Assembly: GCA_008694505.1 (NCBI GenBank)
Contig: VZDJ01007755.1
Span: 13,101,100 to 13,165,099, forward strand
Length of the DNA: 64,000 nt
Origin: Cyanoderma ruficeps
Lineage: Eukaryota > Chordata > Aves > Passeriformes > Timaliidae
Reading direction: 5' to 3'
The position numbers were made by a program, and so were the translations under genes. The notes under the pieces are model-generated. The model was not told where the DNA came from. It saw only the letters and a program-made list of their open reading frames with translations, and searched no databases. Numbering within the stretch: position 1 is the stretch's first letter; each line of letters opens with the position of its first letter. Shown one piece after another: positions 33,494 through 48,200 of this stretch.

Positions 33494-35187
33494 TTAAGAT
33501 TGCATAAACCCACAAAGATGCTCTATTAGAAAGTCAGAAAAATGGTGACAACTTGGAACTGCAGGCTTGCTTAGAAATAAATACATGTATTTTTAAAATA
33601 TAGAGTAAGAGAGAAATAACGAATAGGTCCAAGCAAAGCAGAGAGTCTGATATGTTTGGAAATACTACTTCCCTTAATGTAATGGCCCATCTGTCATGGT
33701 TGAGCACAGCCATGGTTCCTAGTTTATGTATTCACGTTTTTGAAGCAACTTTTACTATTAGTAAAACTAAACACAGAGAGCATTTCTAGTCAAAGGCAGA
33801 ACACATCAGTGGAAAACATAACACTGCAGCTGCAGGAAAATTCCAGGAGATGGAGACAAGCTGAAAGTTCTGCAGGTCCACAGGATTTGTAGTACCTTAT
33901 TACCAACTTGCTGATTTCACAGGTGTGACATAAACATGCTACCTATGCCTCATTCTAAAATATTTCTACTCTGAGAAAACACAAGGAGTGTAAGACAAAT
34001 TTTCCTGTATAAAATTAACTTCAGAATGTTCCAAAGGGCATACAAATACTTACAGGTGCATATATACATACTGCCAAACAGTGCAGTACTGCTTCCGACT
34101 TTTAGCACATAAACTTCAAGGAAAGGAAAGTAAACTCAGATGTTGCAGAGCTAAAGCGAGTTTCCTCTTGTCCTGTCACAGCCAAAGGAAGCTGTCATTA
34201 CACAGCACTATACCAGCCACTCAAGCTCTGGTACTGAAACTAGTGGAACCTCACACACATAAGGCTGATTTCTGTGTCTGTGAACTCACACACACAATTC
34301 CAAATACTGAATTGTACCTGTAAATCAGATCCTACAGATTTCCAAGGGCCGTAAACTTTGCAGACAAAGCTGCTTACTGAATCTTTGGCTCTAGGGCTAA
34401 GGTAAGCCTTGGCTTTTTCTCGTAAGTTAAATGAAGTGGAAAATGTACACAATGCAAATGCTTACTTGTCCATGTCAGTGTAGACCCACACAAAGTAATG
34501 GAACTTTTAGACTGAGGTAATGAAAAATTGCAGTTCTCAGCTTTTTTGCTACTTGCTCACTTTAACTGCTGTGGTAACATGCAAGTATTGATTGCTTAAG
34601 TTACAAATTCTGATAACCTGAAATTGTGACATCCCTTCAGGGGATCAACACACCACTGCCCTGAAGGCATACTAGCTTTGCTGGCCTGGGCTTTCTCATG
34701 AAGATTTCTTAGCAAGGCTCAGGAGGAGCTACCATGGCCCACAACACAATGGCAAACACACAATGAGAAACTGATTCCCCTCACAGGACTTCAGATACTC
34801 AATAGCAGTTCAAAAACTTTACTTGTGCTTCCCAGGCTACTATCCATCACTAGATTGGAGACTTTTTTTCCTGTTTCCCATACTTAACACAGCTCTGGTT
34901 ATGTGGTATTGTTACACTATCTGTGTATTAAAAGCAATAACAAAAATAGCAAACCAGGAAAAAAAAGTATTTCCCACATCTTTCCACTTCTAAAGCATCC
35001 CTGCCTATGTAACATAAAACCAGATTTCACTACTTGCTTCCTGGTCATATAATCCATATTTATACAAACTAGTGCAAAATGAGTATATGTCATTCTGAAA
35101 GCCCCTGCAAATTTGGATCTCATAGAAAAGGCAGGACACATGCAGACAGGAGGGTGCTGGACACTGCCACCCCTGCAAGGAGCCAGG
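33494..35187 (-). other. DSG2: DSG2 3' UTR (inferred)
   Basis: The stretch between the stop codon and the first polyA signal. AT-rich, with no other gene seen. Its extent is inferred only from the signal position. Confidence 0.45.
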
Positions 35188-36213
35188 CTATGAGCGAGTG
35201 TACTGCACTGTGCTGTATTTGGTGACCCTGGAAGACTTGCTCAGTGTGGCACTGGCAGGAGGTGGCCCTTGTAAATCAGAGCCCACCAGATTAAGTGGGG
35301 AGTCTGTGATCAGAGCATGCTCTTGCCTTCCTGAGCCGGCACCTGTTGCCTGCTCAGCTCTGCTCTGCAGCCCTGAGGCTGTCAGCACCCTTTCCTTCAC
35401 CACCGTGCTGCGCTCCTCTGTGGAAGCGGGGAAGCTGAGCGAGCCCTGCTCTGCAGCAGGCACAAGCACCCTCTCTCGCTCCCTCACCACCACGTACTGC
35501 GAGTCAGGAAGATCCTGAACTGTCAGGGCTCCCGGCCCTGCACCTGCCGACTTCACCATCCTTTCTTTAACCACCATGTTACCTCCGTGTGGCAAATCAG
35601 GGATTTTCACCATCCCCTGAAGGCTTGATGCAGGTGCCAGCACTCTCTCTGTCACCACTATGTTCTCCTTAAACTGGGGGTCTAAAAAGACAGGGGCTGA
35701 GTGGGCAGGAGCCCCCAGAGAATAGGATGTTTCTGTCACGGTGACATTGCTCTCCGTGTGGCCTGCGGGGAGGTGCTGGGCACTGTGCTGCCCAGAATGG
35801 GATGATGAAAAGGTTGTTTCTGTGACCACCTCCTTGGACAGGGTGCTTTCCCCTGTGCCACTGCCTGTGTGCACGGGTGGGATGGACTGGAAACCACTGC
35901 CTGAGGCAAAGGCTTGTTCAGAGGTGGAAGCATTTTGCTGATCTAAGAACTGTGACTTTGCTTCACTAGCACCAAAACCTGATTCATTCTTGTAGCCACC
36001 ATCTTTCAGGTTAATCTGTCTGCCTATACATATTTCTGCTAGAGTCTTAAACTTGTCTCCTAAATCATCAAGAAAACGGTCATCAAGATCCCCCTCAATG
36101 AAGCTGCAGCAGCCAACAGAGCCGTGAGGGGAGCCTGATTCTCCCTGGGAATAAACCAGGAGACAGTCTTTCGCAGCTTGCTCTTCATCTTCATCCGCGA
36201 AGGAGACAGCTTT
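35188..36213 (-). CDS. DSG2: DSG2 coding exon 15 (plakoglobin-binding region and desmoglein repeats)
   Basis: 1026 nt after CTGCAG. Starts [20 protein letters not shown], then [20 protein letters not shown] and [17 protein letters not shown], the conserved catenin-binding segment. About six repeat-unit domains follow (for example [50 protein letters not shown]), ending YSTVQYTRS and TAG (35190-35188). Confidence 0.95.
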   Translation of the reverse strand, partial: KAVSFADEDEEQAAKDCLLVYSQGESGSPHGSVGCCSFIEGDLDDRFLDDLGDKFKTLAEICIGRQINLKDGGYKNESGFGASEAKSQFLDQQNASTSEQAFASGSGFQSIPPVHTGSGTGESTLSKEVVTETTFSSSHSGQHSAQHLPAGHTESNVTVTETSYSLGAPAHSAPVFLDPQFKENIVVTERVLAPASSLQGMVKIPDLPHGGNMVVKERMVKSAGAGPGALTVQDLPDSQYVVVRERERVLVPAAEQGSLSFPASTEERSTVVKERVLTASGLQSRAEQATGAGSGRQEHALITDSPLNLVGSDLQGPPPASATLSKSSRVTKYSTVQYTRS

Positions 36214-39200
36214 CTGCAGAGAGAAAACAAAAGCAAGCAGAAGTTCATTAATGCCAGCTCTAGACTTAGTAATTTTGAAAAATCAGAAATGCTTGGACGA
36301 AAAGGTTGAAGTAAAAAATTTAACTGATCCCACAGAAACTGTCAACCAAGTGAGGGCTGTACCTAATATGTTTTTTTTTTCTTTTTTGAAATTAGTCTAA
36401 ACTTGACAGTAAATTTGATGAGAAGAAAAGTATGAGATTATATTTAAAATCTTGGATACCATCACCACCTGCTGCTGTTCCTTCCAGGAAATGTGCCATT
36501 TGTGATACTGCTCTATATTAATGAAGAAATTGTCTTAGTTTTAGTTCAGTGAGTGAACTTCACCTCCAACTAGGTTTTTGTGGGAGAATACCAAGACCAT
36601 TTCTGAGAGGATCCTAACATTTAAACAAACATTTATTGAGCACATGTTGACATGTTATCACCTACCATGGCCCTTTTCACTAATGCAGACTACAGGATCA
36701 CATCCAAGATGCCCAACAGGAAACAAATCAAAAAGTTAAATGGATTGGTAAAGCATGGATGCATAGTCCACCACGTAACTTCTTAGGCTCTCTGCAGACC
36801 ACCTGGCAACAAGGAGGGCTTACGAATTCTGGCTACAGTGCTTACAGGGTCAGCTCAATCGTAAACCAGCGTCTGCCATGGAGCTGCTGTGGAGATGGCA
36901 CAAATATCTCTGTATGTGTTTCCAAAAGCTCCAGTTCCAAAAGTGAAGACAGCCAAATCCTCTGGGCCTGCTGAACCAGCTTTATCTAATATTGCTCCTG
37001 GCTTGTGCCCAGAACCACCTTTCTGCCACATCTGCAGTTCTGGACTGCAAAATAGCTCACACATCTGCGTAATGCACTATATATCAAGACCCAATTTGAC
37101 TCTGCATTGTTTGTCTGCATATGATCCTGAAAGTAGACACATGACCCAAGATTCTGCCAAGAAAAATCAGCAGCTGAAAGTATTTGGTTTGGTTACTTGT
37201 CTGTCTCCTTACCCCTAATCTGAGATATTTTAGCCTCCCAGAAGTTGTATGGATACTGAGTATGGCTTCCTTCCTGCAGACTTCATCAGGCAGTTATGCT
37301 TAAAGTATGTCACAAAGAGTGGAAGAAAAGGAAGATACTCTCTCGCATCTGTTCACCCAGCAGACCAGTAGCTAGAGCACTCTGAGACATATAAGTACCT
37401 AAAGCTCAAATCCTTCCCTGGCCTGAGGTGGAGATTCGAACTTGCACAGCTACCCCCCTGCAAAACCACATCAGCTGCCAGCTGTAGGGTGTGAAGACAT
37501 TTTGCTTGTACAGATGATGGTGCATGGGAGTCAAACTTTCACTACAAGGAGCTCACCAGCCAAAGGACTAATGGTGTGTGTTACATGAAGGGAAATAGCT
37601 TCAACAAGTAGGAACAACCTACTGGCTAATGGTTAGGTCATTAAAAAAAAAGGAAGGGGATTGCAACATATGCCTCATACACTTTTGATGAATGGCCCTT
37701 TACCCAGGCTGCTGGGCAAACAGACAAGGCAGCACCACTTACTGCATCAGCTACTTTGAAAATACAGCCCCACCCACTGGTGTATGACATCTTCAGCTTA
37801 TCTTCCAAAAACCTGCTCCGTGGTAAAGTTTGGAGCTGTGACTCATGATGAGTCAGAGGTGCCTCCCTAGAGACCAGTTTCATGTTCTTAAGTCCCTGAG
37901 ATTTAGATCACACAGTCTTTCTCAGGGCTTTTTTCCCTGGAAAGGCGCTCCTTTGCTATTGCTGAGTATTCTGGATCCCATCCACAAATATCTTCCTTGA
38001 GAGAAAGGCCTATTTGTGTGATATCTTGCAAGCATTCAGTGCTAGAAGACTGAGTATCGTCACACTCCAAGTCCTGCATGTGTGGCTAATCCAAAAAACC
38101 TTAATGCCCCCAACTCCACATGCACAGTATCAGGACTGTTTATATCCACATATCTACTCACCTCTGTCTGTCATAACATGAACGATATTTCACAATGCTA
38201 AGTGTAAATATCAAAAAACTGTTCTTTTTGGGTCATATGCTTACATCATTGAAGTAGTCTCTTAAGAATTCTTCATTCATGGCTCCTGCTGCTCCCACAG
38301 CAACTCCTCCTCCAGACATGACTGTCTTGCCATCTACAGCTGCCATGCCTCCAGCTGCTCCAGCTGCCCCAGCTGCCATGGCTCCATAGTCAGCAGCAGA
38401 AAGAAGACGCCTTTGCTCTTCCCATCTTTCCCTGGTAATAGTGCTGTGATGTTCTCCTACATGAGAGGCAGAGCTGCCTGCTCCTATTAGAGCTTCTTCT
38501 CCACTCATTCCTGCTGCTGCTCCTGCCGCTGCTGCTGTTGTTCCTCCTTTCAAGTTCCCAAGTGCAGTGGGTGGAATGAAGCTCAGCACTGGCTACATAA
38601 ATAAGACAAATTAAGATGTGACATGAAAGCTTTGCTGTATAGCACAAGGAACTCACCAAACCAGCAGTAGGGCTGGGTGGGAACGGGGAGGGTGCTGTCT
38701 TACGACTTGTTTGAATTTGCACTTATACATGTTGCTGCAGAGTAAAAGGCTTCCTAACATAGGGTGCAACTTCCACAAATGTATTGCCAAGAAGGTTCAT
38801 GGAAATGTTTCTATAGATCATTGTTTTCTTGAAACTCAGAGGATTTAAAATGAAAAAAACCAACAAAAAAAATAAACCACAACAAAAAAGGCTTGCAAAA
38901 CTCCAGGGAACTTAGCTGTTCCAAGAAAAACTCTGTCCAGTTTTCCTCAGACACAAAGTGGGGAAGTATGCACTGTGGTGCTGCTTGGCCTTTTCTTTTT
39001 TCCTAGCAGTTTGGCTTCCTTGTTAATCATCTTTTAACAAGAATTTGGTGTGAGCATTGGCCTTAAATCAAAGTCTGTTACCTTGAATTTCTGTTATTGT
39101 GCAAAAGCATATCAGTGTCATGCCCTTTTTGAAAACCTTGTTTTGTAGCATAGCAACAAAGAGAAAATTTCTCTGGGCATTTGCTGTTCCCTCTGCAGAT

Positions 39201-42200
39201 TTGCACCTTTTTCTGCCCCCCCCCCNCCCCCTTTTTTTTCTTTATTTTTTTTTTTTACTAAGGAATTTCCTCTGTTTAAAAGAGAAAATACACAGGGAAG
39301 TAATTTAAAACAGTCTGAAACTTTAAACCAACCAAGGGAAGCTCAGCATTAAAACCCATTATTTTGCTGCCTTGTCATGCTCCCAAATGGACACAGAGCA
39401 TTCCAGGCTTGCAAACGCAAAAGTTTCACTCTCTATTGGTTCAGCACTTTTCCCGCAGTCCTATCTTCTGCTCAGATATGATCAACATTTGCTTGATTGC
39501 TTTCCCTATATTTGGAGATTTAAGTGCTATGGTTGCTTTTTCTACAGCTGCTGGCGGAAGTCATCTCCCACACATCCTTCGCTGAGCCTCACAGGGTTGA
39601 TTTTAATTAATGTTCATGTGTTGTTAAAATCGGTTGTAGAGATCTGAAATATCCACCTGTAGCGTGGAAGAGGCCTCAGGTGCCAAACTGAACACGGGGA
39701 TAGACATCAAAGGGAAGGGCTATTAGGGATACATGCCTTCTCCTCAGGAGCTGCTCCTTCACTGTTCCACTGACGCAACATTGCTTCACTGTAGTCTGGT
39801 ATTTGAGCAAATGTCTTTCCTCCACCAAATCCCTTTGCTCCCAAACCACCAGGACACAGCAGCAGTAACAGTGGAACAACTGTAGGGAAACAGAAGGTTG
39901 CCATTAACTGTGTGGTTATTAGGACCTTAGCATACTTACAGCCACTGTAAGTTTGCCCAGCTCCCATAACCAAATGTACTTTCAATGAGCTAGTGAGTAT
40001 GAGGGCTGGCAAGGACTGAAGAAAGGTTCCCAAATATTCAAGGCATCTCCTAGAAGTATATGCCAAGGCAAGCTTCCTAGAGAGCAAACTGACAACTAAC
40101 ACATCAGGGTGAGAATCCTGCAGACGGCCACACATGTATGTAGCTATACTTCTATCAAAGATCTCACATACCAGTTCCAATCCTGTACAACCTATCACTG
40201 TACAACCTCAGCATTTCTAAGTCCTCCTCTTCTTTTACTACTAGATAACAACATGGTGTAATGTACATTCCACCTCACCACTCCTTTGACATGCCTACAG
40301 TGTTGCCTTGGGGACTCAAAATAACCCAGTTTCAGAAGCAGAGAATATTATTCCTGTGGCATGGACTTTGTTTTATCACAGTTAGATTGCTGCCAGCACA
40401 AGCAATAAACTATTGGAAGTTTAAATGTAGCACTGCTACACCTGGCCACACCATAATTATAAATATTCTTATTTTTCTTTTATTTTATCTCACCAAAGAA
40501 CAATGTCACCTGCTGCTCTGAGCAAGGCAGTGAATCTGCAGTGACAGAAAAGAGAGTGGAGAATGTCCTGTGGTTTGAGTAGGAAGAGCTAGGGTTCACC
40601 TGGGGACATCTCAGAATACCAAAAGCATTCCTTGCTGCTTCCTCACTTGTTATTTACTGCACCATAAACAAATATTAAAAGTTGTTCATATTAATTTTAA
40701 AATGCACAGCTTGAAAACCTTTGAGGGTGAAATGCTGATATTACCAAAATTAGCTGGGGATCTGCCATGACTTCCCACAAAACTAGCAGTTTACACAGAA
40801 TGAATCAAGATGATAAGACCTGGGAGCTGGACTGCTGATGCTTTGCAGACCACATTTACAGTGCTTCTGAGATAACGTGAAACAATTACTTACGCAGCAG
40901 AAGTAAAAATGCCAAGATGATCAGTGCAACCGCTGCTGGTCCCAGACCCACCGACTTCCCGCCAACAAACTTCTCCTGGCACACGCCATTGTCTGCACAC
41001 TCACAAACAGTCAGCTCCAGAGACTGTGGCACAGCACAGCTGACCCCCTGGAAATCCTTTATTAGCATGGGAACTTCAGTTCTGCCTGGCTTCAGGTTTT
41101 GTGGTATCAGCTGTATGCTGGTGTCTGAGGCAGAAGTGGAGGGAGGTTAAAGAAAAAAAAAAAAAAAGACAAGAAGTGACCAGAGAGAAAATTGACTCCT
41201 GTAAACCAACTAAAATACAAATACAACTGTTACAGTCTTCCAACAATTCTCCTCCAGTTAAGCCCAGCCAATGCAATGGAATTAAGATTAATTAGCTGCT
41301 GCTACAGTATATGTGCTTTTGTTTTTATCAAATAATTCATGCTCACTTGCAGCCTCAGATAATTGTGAAATTTCACATGACCAGAGACTTAGCATGGAAG
41401 ACGGCCCAATCACCTGTACAGCATCAAACATGTCATCTGGATAGATACAGGGTGAACTCACAAAGAAACAGCTTCAGTCTTGAGGAGATTAATCTGCTGT
41501 AGGCCGCAGACAGACATCAGGAGCCAACAAAATATCTGTTCCTGTGGCTATGTCATGTCAAGGACTAACTAGGCAGAAGATCACAGAATGATTAAGGTAG
41601 GGAGGAACCACAGTGGGGCATCTGGCCCAACCTCCATGCTCAAGCAGGGTCATCCTAAAGCACATGGCACAGGATTGCATCCAGACAGTTCTCGAGTATC
41701 TCCAGTGAGAGAGACTCCACAACTTCTCAGGGCAATCTGTTCCATTGCATGGTCACTGCACAGTAAAGAAGTTCCTCCTCGTTTTCAGGTGGAAACTTCC
41801 TGTGCATCAGTTTCTGCCCACTGCCTCTTGTCCTATTGCTTGGCACCACCAAGAAAAGCCTGGCTCCACCCTCTTGGTACTCTTCCATCAGATACTGATA
41901 GACATTGATGAGGTCTCCTCTCAGTCATCTCTTCTCAAGGCTGAACAGGCCCAGCTCCCTCAGCCTGACCTTGTAAGAGAGATGCTCCAGCCCCTTAATT
42001 ATCTTTGTTGCCCGTTGCTGGATGCTCCAGGAATTCTGCGTCTCTCTTGTTCCAAGGAGGCAGAACTGGACACAGCACTCCAGATGTGGCCTCACCAGGG
42101 CACAGGAGACAGGCAGGATCACCTCCCTTGACCTGCTGGCAATGCTCTTCCCAATGCACTCCAGGACACCATGGACCTTTTGGCCACAAGGACACACCCC

Positions 42201-45200
42201 TGGCTCGTGGACAGCCTGTCACCTATGCCCAGATAATACACCACTGCGTTTTCCATGAGAAGATGGGGATAGCTTGATCCTAGCACTATTCATGAAATCC
42301 TGGTTACCACATATGAAGTAACAAGTCAGGCAAAGATGGTCCAACTGAGGGAAGACAACACACCCTAGAGGATATATCTGGACTTTTATAAACTTCAGAG
42401 AGAAGGGAGCAGAATGCAAATTATGGTCTTAATGCCTGACTCCATAAATAAGGTTGTTTTATTTGTCTTAGTCAGCCAAACTGTCAGTTTAACTAGAATT
42501 AATAAATTACGACCTTAGGACTTCAAAGAACTGAAAGTAATTAAAAATACATTTTCTTACCATTTCCAGATGCAATTATCCATTTTTCTGCTGTTCCTTC
42601 TGGTTCATCAATGACAGTAAAGCTGAAGGGATAACTGTTTGGGTAACCATCCAAATCATGAGCTGTAACATCAACTAATTTTGCATCCGAACACACAGTC
42701 TGCACAGGGTTCACAATAACTGGGCAGTTATCATTCTCATCTTTAACTTGAATGACAACTGTGCCAGTGATTGTTTTCCTTGGGGAATCTAAGATTTTAA
42801 AACATGAAAAATAAAATTGATTTGTGCACAAAAAATTATCTTAAAGTAAGAAAACAACTTAGTATTTTCCAAAACAGCAACATTGCTGAAGTAAGTTGAA
42901 AGAGATCTCCCTGGAGCTTATGAGAGCAGTGCTTAATTCCAAGTGTTAATAAATATATTGACTAAATTCTTCTGAAGGCAAGCTGTGTTATTACTTTAAC
43001 TTGAAAAAAAAATCCTGTATGGTTACACAGTAACATGCAGGTTATAAATGAAGAATTCTACTTAGATACAAAAGAAGTTCAGAGAGTCCTTCTTGCTTAG
43101 AAGTCAAGAAAACGTGGAACTATGAAGTCTGATGATAGGCATATTGAGATACCAGCAATTCCCACCTTGACAAGAGTTTCCTATCAAACCTATCTTTGAA
43201 AACTTTTATTAAAAGATCACCTCCATCTAGTCAAAGGGGAGAAACAGACACCTTGGGAACCCATTCCAAAAAATCAGTTGCCTGCATCTCTCCTTTGAAT
43301 AACGAGACTGCACTTGGTGCCTAACTTTAGAGACAGGCAGGTTAAACCAACTACCCTTGTAGACAGGCAAACAAACCAATTTGTGTGAAAACAAAACCCT
43401 CTCAACTTACCAGTAGTTACACCCAACATGGTGATAGTGTAGGTACCATTTACTACATGACGGGATTCATAATCAAGATTTTTAGCAAGTCGGATTTCGC
43501 CTGTGACTGAGTCTACAGTGATCCAGTTTGCTGCATCTTTTCCTTTCATGTATCTGATGAAAATCACACAATGATGGACACATTTATTAAACAGGAAAAC
43601 AACCATCATAGAAAAAGCAGCTTCATAGGAGGTTTATTCGTCATTTAAAACAGAGATCAAATCCCTAAGTCTGAGGCCTGATGCTCCTGCCACTGTAACT
43701 GGTTACAACTGTAAACATACCCTGAATGTTGAGAACTGCTTTTCCCTCTAGATCAAAGATTTAGGTATGGCTGCATTACAGAAAATACAATCAGGGAGCA
43801 AGACTGGAACAGGAGATGGAGCTGCACTGCCTGGCACTGTCCTCTTCCCCTGAGGAAGCATTAGACACTCACGAAAACCTGTATTCCAGGCATGGGGGAA
43901 AGGGGTCCATCCCTGGGTGTGCAACTCTGCTGTGCACCATTTGTAAAGGCCACGGTGGTGGTTAAATAACATTCTAGCTGAAAAGCTGTGATTCAAAACC
44001 CAAGCACACACATGCAGACGTATCTGTGTTACACCCTTTCTGTCTGACTGATAAACGCTCCTGCATATTACTTCCTAATTTTACTGGAGACAATGGAATC
44101 AGATTGGTAAATCTAATCTCAGAAGCAGACAGGTAGGACAAACACATCATGCAAACAGACAACTTCAGCCCAAACACTCATGTCTTGCCATATACAACAA
44201 AAGTAGGAGGATTTTCATCACTTGTTTTCTGCATAATAGAATATTGAAGACCATGATGGTGTTTTAGGTGTGAATTATCCTTAGCAGAAAATTATTTGAA
44301 ATTATTTCAGTTCAACATGCAAACTTTGACAATAAGACATGACTTCTGACATACTCAGTTATGATGGTTATAAAAAAAATTCTTACGTAATGTGCTCTGC
44401 TATTTTTCCAGTGTCTTCATCATAGGCTTGATACTGTCCAATAACCTGCTTTATCTGCAGTTTCTCACTTGCTTCAATAATTTTTGTGCCACCAGGGAAC
44501 ACGGGGCCTTCCCGCACATTGATCACCTTTATTTTGATTGGAATTGTTTTTGCTCTGTAATTGTGTTTAATTGACTTGTGGAACTCTGCTTTGTTTGTAA
44601 CAACAATACCCAAGTTTAGGCTTTGCATTTTTTCATAATCCAGCTCCTAGACCAATAAAGAATATAATAAAAAAAATTTCAGAATTTGTCAGAATCCGAT
44701 ATCTAGAAAACACGCATACATTTAATATTTAAATAATACTACAGCATCCTTATTTAAGTAATAAGGATGCAGATATTTAAGTAATATTTAAGCAGCAAGG
44801 ATATTACAGTGCAAGAAAGTTTCTTAACCTGTTACTCTCGCTCATTTTTAATGGATGACACCATAGATATGGCTTTCCATTACTGAATTAAACTGATTTA
44901 AGGTATGTGAAAGGAGTCCTACCCATATATTCTGCCTGTGCTTTCAGTGAATGAGTCCTCAGTTACTTGGCTGGCTCCTCCAAATTTATGTGCTTACTTT
45001 TTATTTTTTTCACCAAATCATTCACTTAATAAAGCTCATTTTTTTTTTTTTAATAATTAGCAGTTTTCAGATAAGGAAACTCGAGCAGGAAAAAAAAAAA
45101 GCTGCGAAAGGCACAATGCATCTTCAGTACTTGTGGACTAAAGAAAAGTGAAAATTTTAAAATAGACATTTCCATTAATGGAAAATAATTTCATCATCAT

Positions 45201-48200
45201 TTCAACTTAGGAAAATTCATAAAATAGTCTGTAGCCCATGGCTCATGGAACAGGTGTTGCCTGCAATATTATCAGTGGCAGGAGAAATAAAGAAATTTAT
45301 ACTGAGAGCATCAAGGACAGCCGAAATGTGAAAGCTTACAGCATGTTGCCCAAAGGGCAAGGGAAGTCTGGGGCCTTCTGCCCTGCTAGATATATTTGAG
45401 ATCACACAGAATGAAAACAGAAAACCTTGACAAAATTGTTATTGTCCATGGAATTAATGCATTAAATTTAACTGAACGCATTAAAATATTGCAAAGGAGG
45501 AGTATCCACATATTTTACATATTAACTGAATAAACACAATTTGTCAACATAGATGGATAAATTATTCTAATATTTAAAGTAGAATCTCTAAAATCTACAC
45601 ATACCTTCACAACAGTCAAAATTCCTTCATTTGTTTGAGCATCTGTTACAATTTGGAAAAAACCACCTTCGTTGCCAGAAACAAAGGTAAAGTTTGCCAG
45701 CCAGTTATCAGAAAACTCTTCATCTTTGTCCAATACTTTTATTCGCATTATTTCCACATTTGCTCTGTTTTCTTCAATGCTTCCTTCAAGCTGCAATAAA
45801 AAAAGATCCACTCTTCAAAAATATGTCATGGTTTACCTCATTTCACCAGTGCAAGGAATTTTTGCACAGTGTCTTATTATGGGATACTGGGAGGTGGAGG
45901 GGCACGCTAAAACTTGTAATTGTACTTACTGTATGACTTTCAACAACAGGTATATTGTCATTGACATCCAGAATCTTGATTTCTAAAGAACATGTTGCAG
46001 CATTCCCACCTATTTCACCACCACGGTCCTTTGCTTCCACCACCAAAGAATAGCTACTTTGTGTCTGTCATGGTAAGAAAAAGGCGTTTAATCCAGGCTA
46101 AAATTTTTTCCTTTGCTCTATTATCTCTATTACATTTTGGTAATGTCTCTTATGGTCAATTGTAACTCCTCTCTAGCTAGAAGTAAATCTCACACACAAC
46201 TACCTTGGCAGATTCTGCTGGAGTAGAACTGTGGCTTCGAAAAGGATATGGGACTTTCACATCTTCCCCACTGAGAGTCAGACTGCACTTACATAGCAAA
46301 GTAAAAAATTCCAGTGGCAGTGAACAGGGACAGGACCAGTGACACCAGCACGTCAGGACATGGCCAGAGGCAGAGCCACATCCCTCAGCCACAGAGCTAC
46401 ATTCCCATCACCATCTGCTGGCCAGGGAAAACTCTGCAAGTACAAGTCATGTCCCTGGTAATGTGTCTTTCAATGCAGTTTCATGGCAGCACCTGTCCTA
46501 ACACTTTGAGCCGTGATTTGCACGGCAGGCTACAAAAGTCCAGGTGCAACCAGCAGCTTTGGAGGTGGTGATCTAGGTTTTCTTTGCCATACGCTTCCCA
46601 GCAGAAAGAAATGATGCCTTGTTTTGGGTACCTGCTGCCCTGACTGCACAGGAGGGACAGAAAGCAACAACCATCAGGCTGGTGCTGTGCAAGGGAGGTG
46701 ACAGGAGGGATACAGCCTTGATCCCATCATCTCTTCCCTCAATCCCTGCAAAGCATGCATTGGCCGACAAGGCTTTAATCCCAAGGGAAGTTAAGAAAGG
46801 TAAGAGGGCCAGCTCTTCACCCTGCAGCCAGGGCTGAGGTTGACATAACGGGTAGCAGAAAACCAGTACTAACAAATATCAAAATGGGAGGGTTTTTTTA
46901 CCTCTCTGTCAAGGTTGATTTTTGCTACTCGAACCTCGCCAGTATTCTTATCCATGCTGAATGCATTGCTAGGGCTTTGGGAAACAATCCTGAAAGCAAT
47001 TTTGGAATTTAGATTATTTGGTTCATCTGCATCTGTTGCATTTATCCTCATTACAATTGTACCTGGAAAACACAAACAAAACGTGTCCCTTGTTTACACC
47101 ACAGGCACTGGCAAACATCCTTACTGTAATGTCAAAGATAAGATTATTTTGTTAGATGAACTGCACAATTTTCTGATGCTCTTGACTTTATTTATTTAAT
47201 GCATGAAGTTGAAGAAGTGTTCCTAAACCCAAAAGGTACATGCTAGTAGCATATTTATAGCCATGAAAAACATTGTATCCACACATCTGTAACTCACAGA
47301 ATTCAATGCAGAAATTAAACAACAGGTTAAATTCTCTCAGTAATTCTGACAGAAAAAATGTAGATACCACACAGAGCAGAAAGTACAAGCTTTTGAACAA
47401 TGAGCTACATTTCCCTCACACATTATTCTAAAGAGAGCACTAACTATTCCTCTACCCGAGCGTTATTAAAACCATTGATCTGTGTTGATGCTCTCCAACA
47501 GCTTCACTCAAAATACATGGTGGTACCCACAGTGCAATGCCCTTATAACTTATGGCAAAGGGTTTTATTCTTTGGGAGAGGGTGCACCTCAGCATCTGGA
47601 ATTCATGCCAAGAGCCATTACATATGGCTGCTATTAACTTGAAAAATTGCTGAGGTTACTCAATACCTCACCAAGCAGATGGACAAAAATTTGTTTTTTC
47701 AGATTATAGTGACATTGAAATGGACATGCTGCCAGGTATTTATTAGGTTGTTTTATTCCAGCTCTCCTAATCTTCTTGAAAATAATCTGTTGTTGTTATG
47801 TTTACTGATGTCAATAGGAAAATGGCCAGTAACAACTTCTTCAGTGGTTATGGCACAGCCGTATGTGCTTACCAGCAAAGTACCTCTCCAGCCCACAGAT
47901 AAAGTAGGGCTTTGGATGAGGATGGGAAGGTGCAGTCCCTCCCAAACAGGCTGTGACAACCAGGCCAGAAGGCAGATTTCATTTCCTGTGCAATTTCTGC
48001 AGAAGAACCGTGGCTCCTGGATTTGTGCTAGCTCTGACAACAAACCAGAGGTGCCACAAGAGGAAGTATTGTTCTCTCTTGCCCCTAGGGGGATGCTCTC
48101 CCTTAATCACACAATGCAGCTTAGCCTTGAATAAAAACCTTCATTCACTCATGGATAACCTGGCTTATGTCAGCAAGAGAACGTGCCTTGGTTACTGCAG

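Noticed and set aside
36855..37064. Minus-strand open frame in DSG2 intron 14 that might be an extra exon
   Set aside because: No similarity to desmoglein tails, and exons 14 and 15 already join in phase without it.
41588..42277. Overlapping open frames on both strands at 41.6-42.3 kb
   Set aside because: They lie inside a CR1 fragment and are shadows of it.
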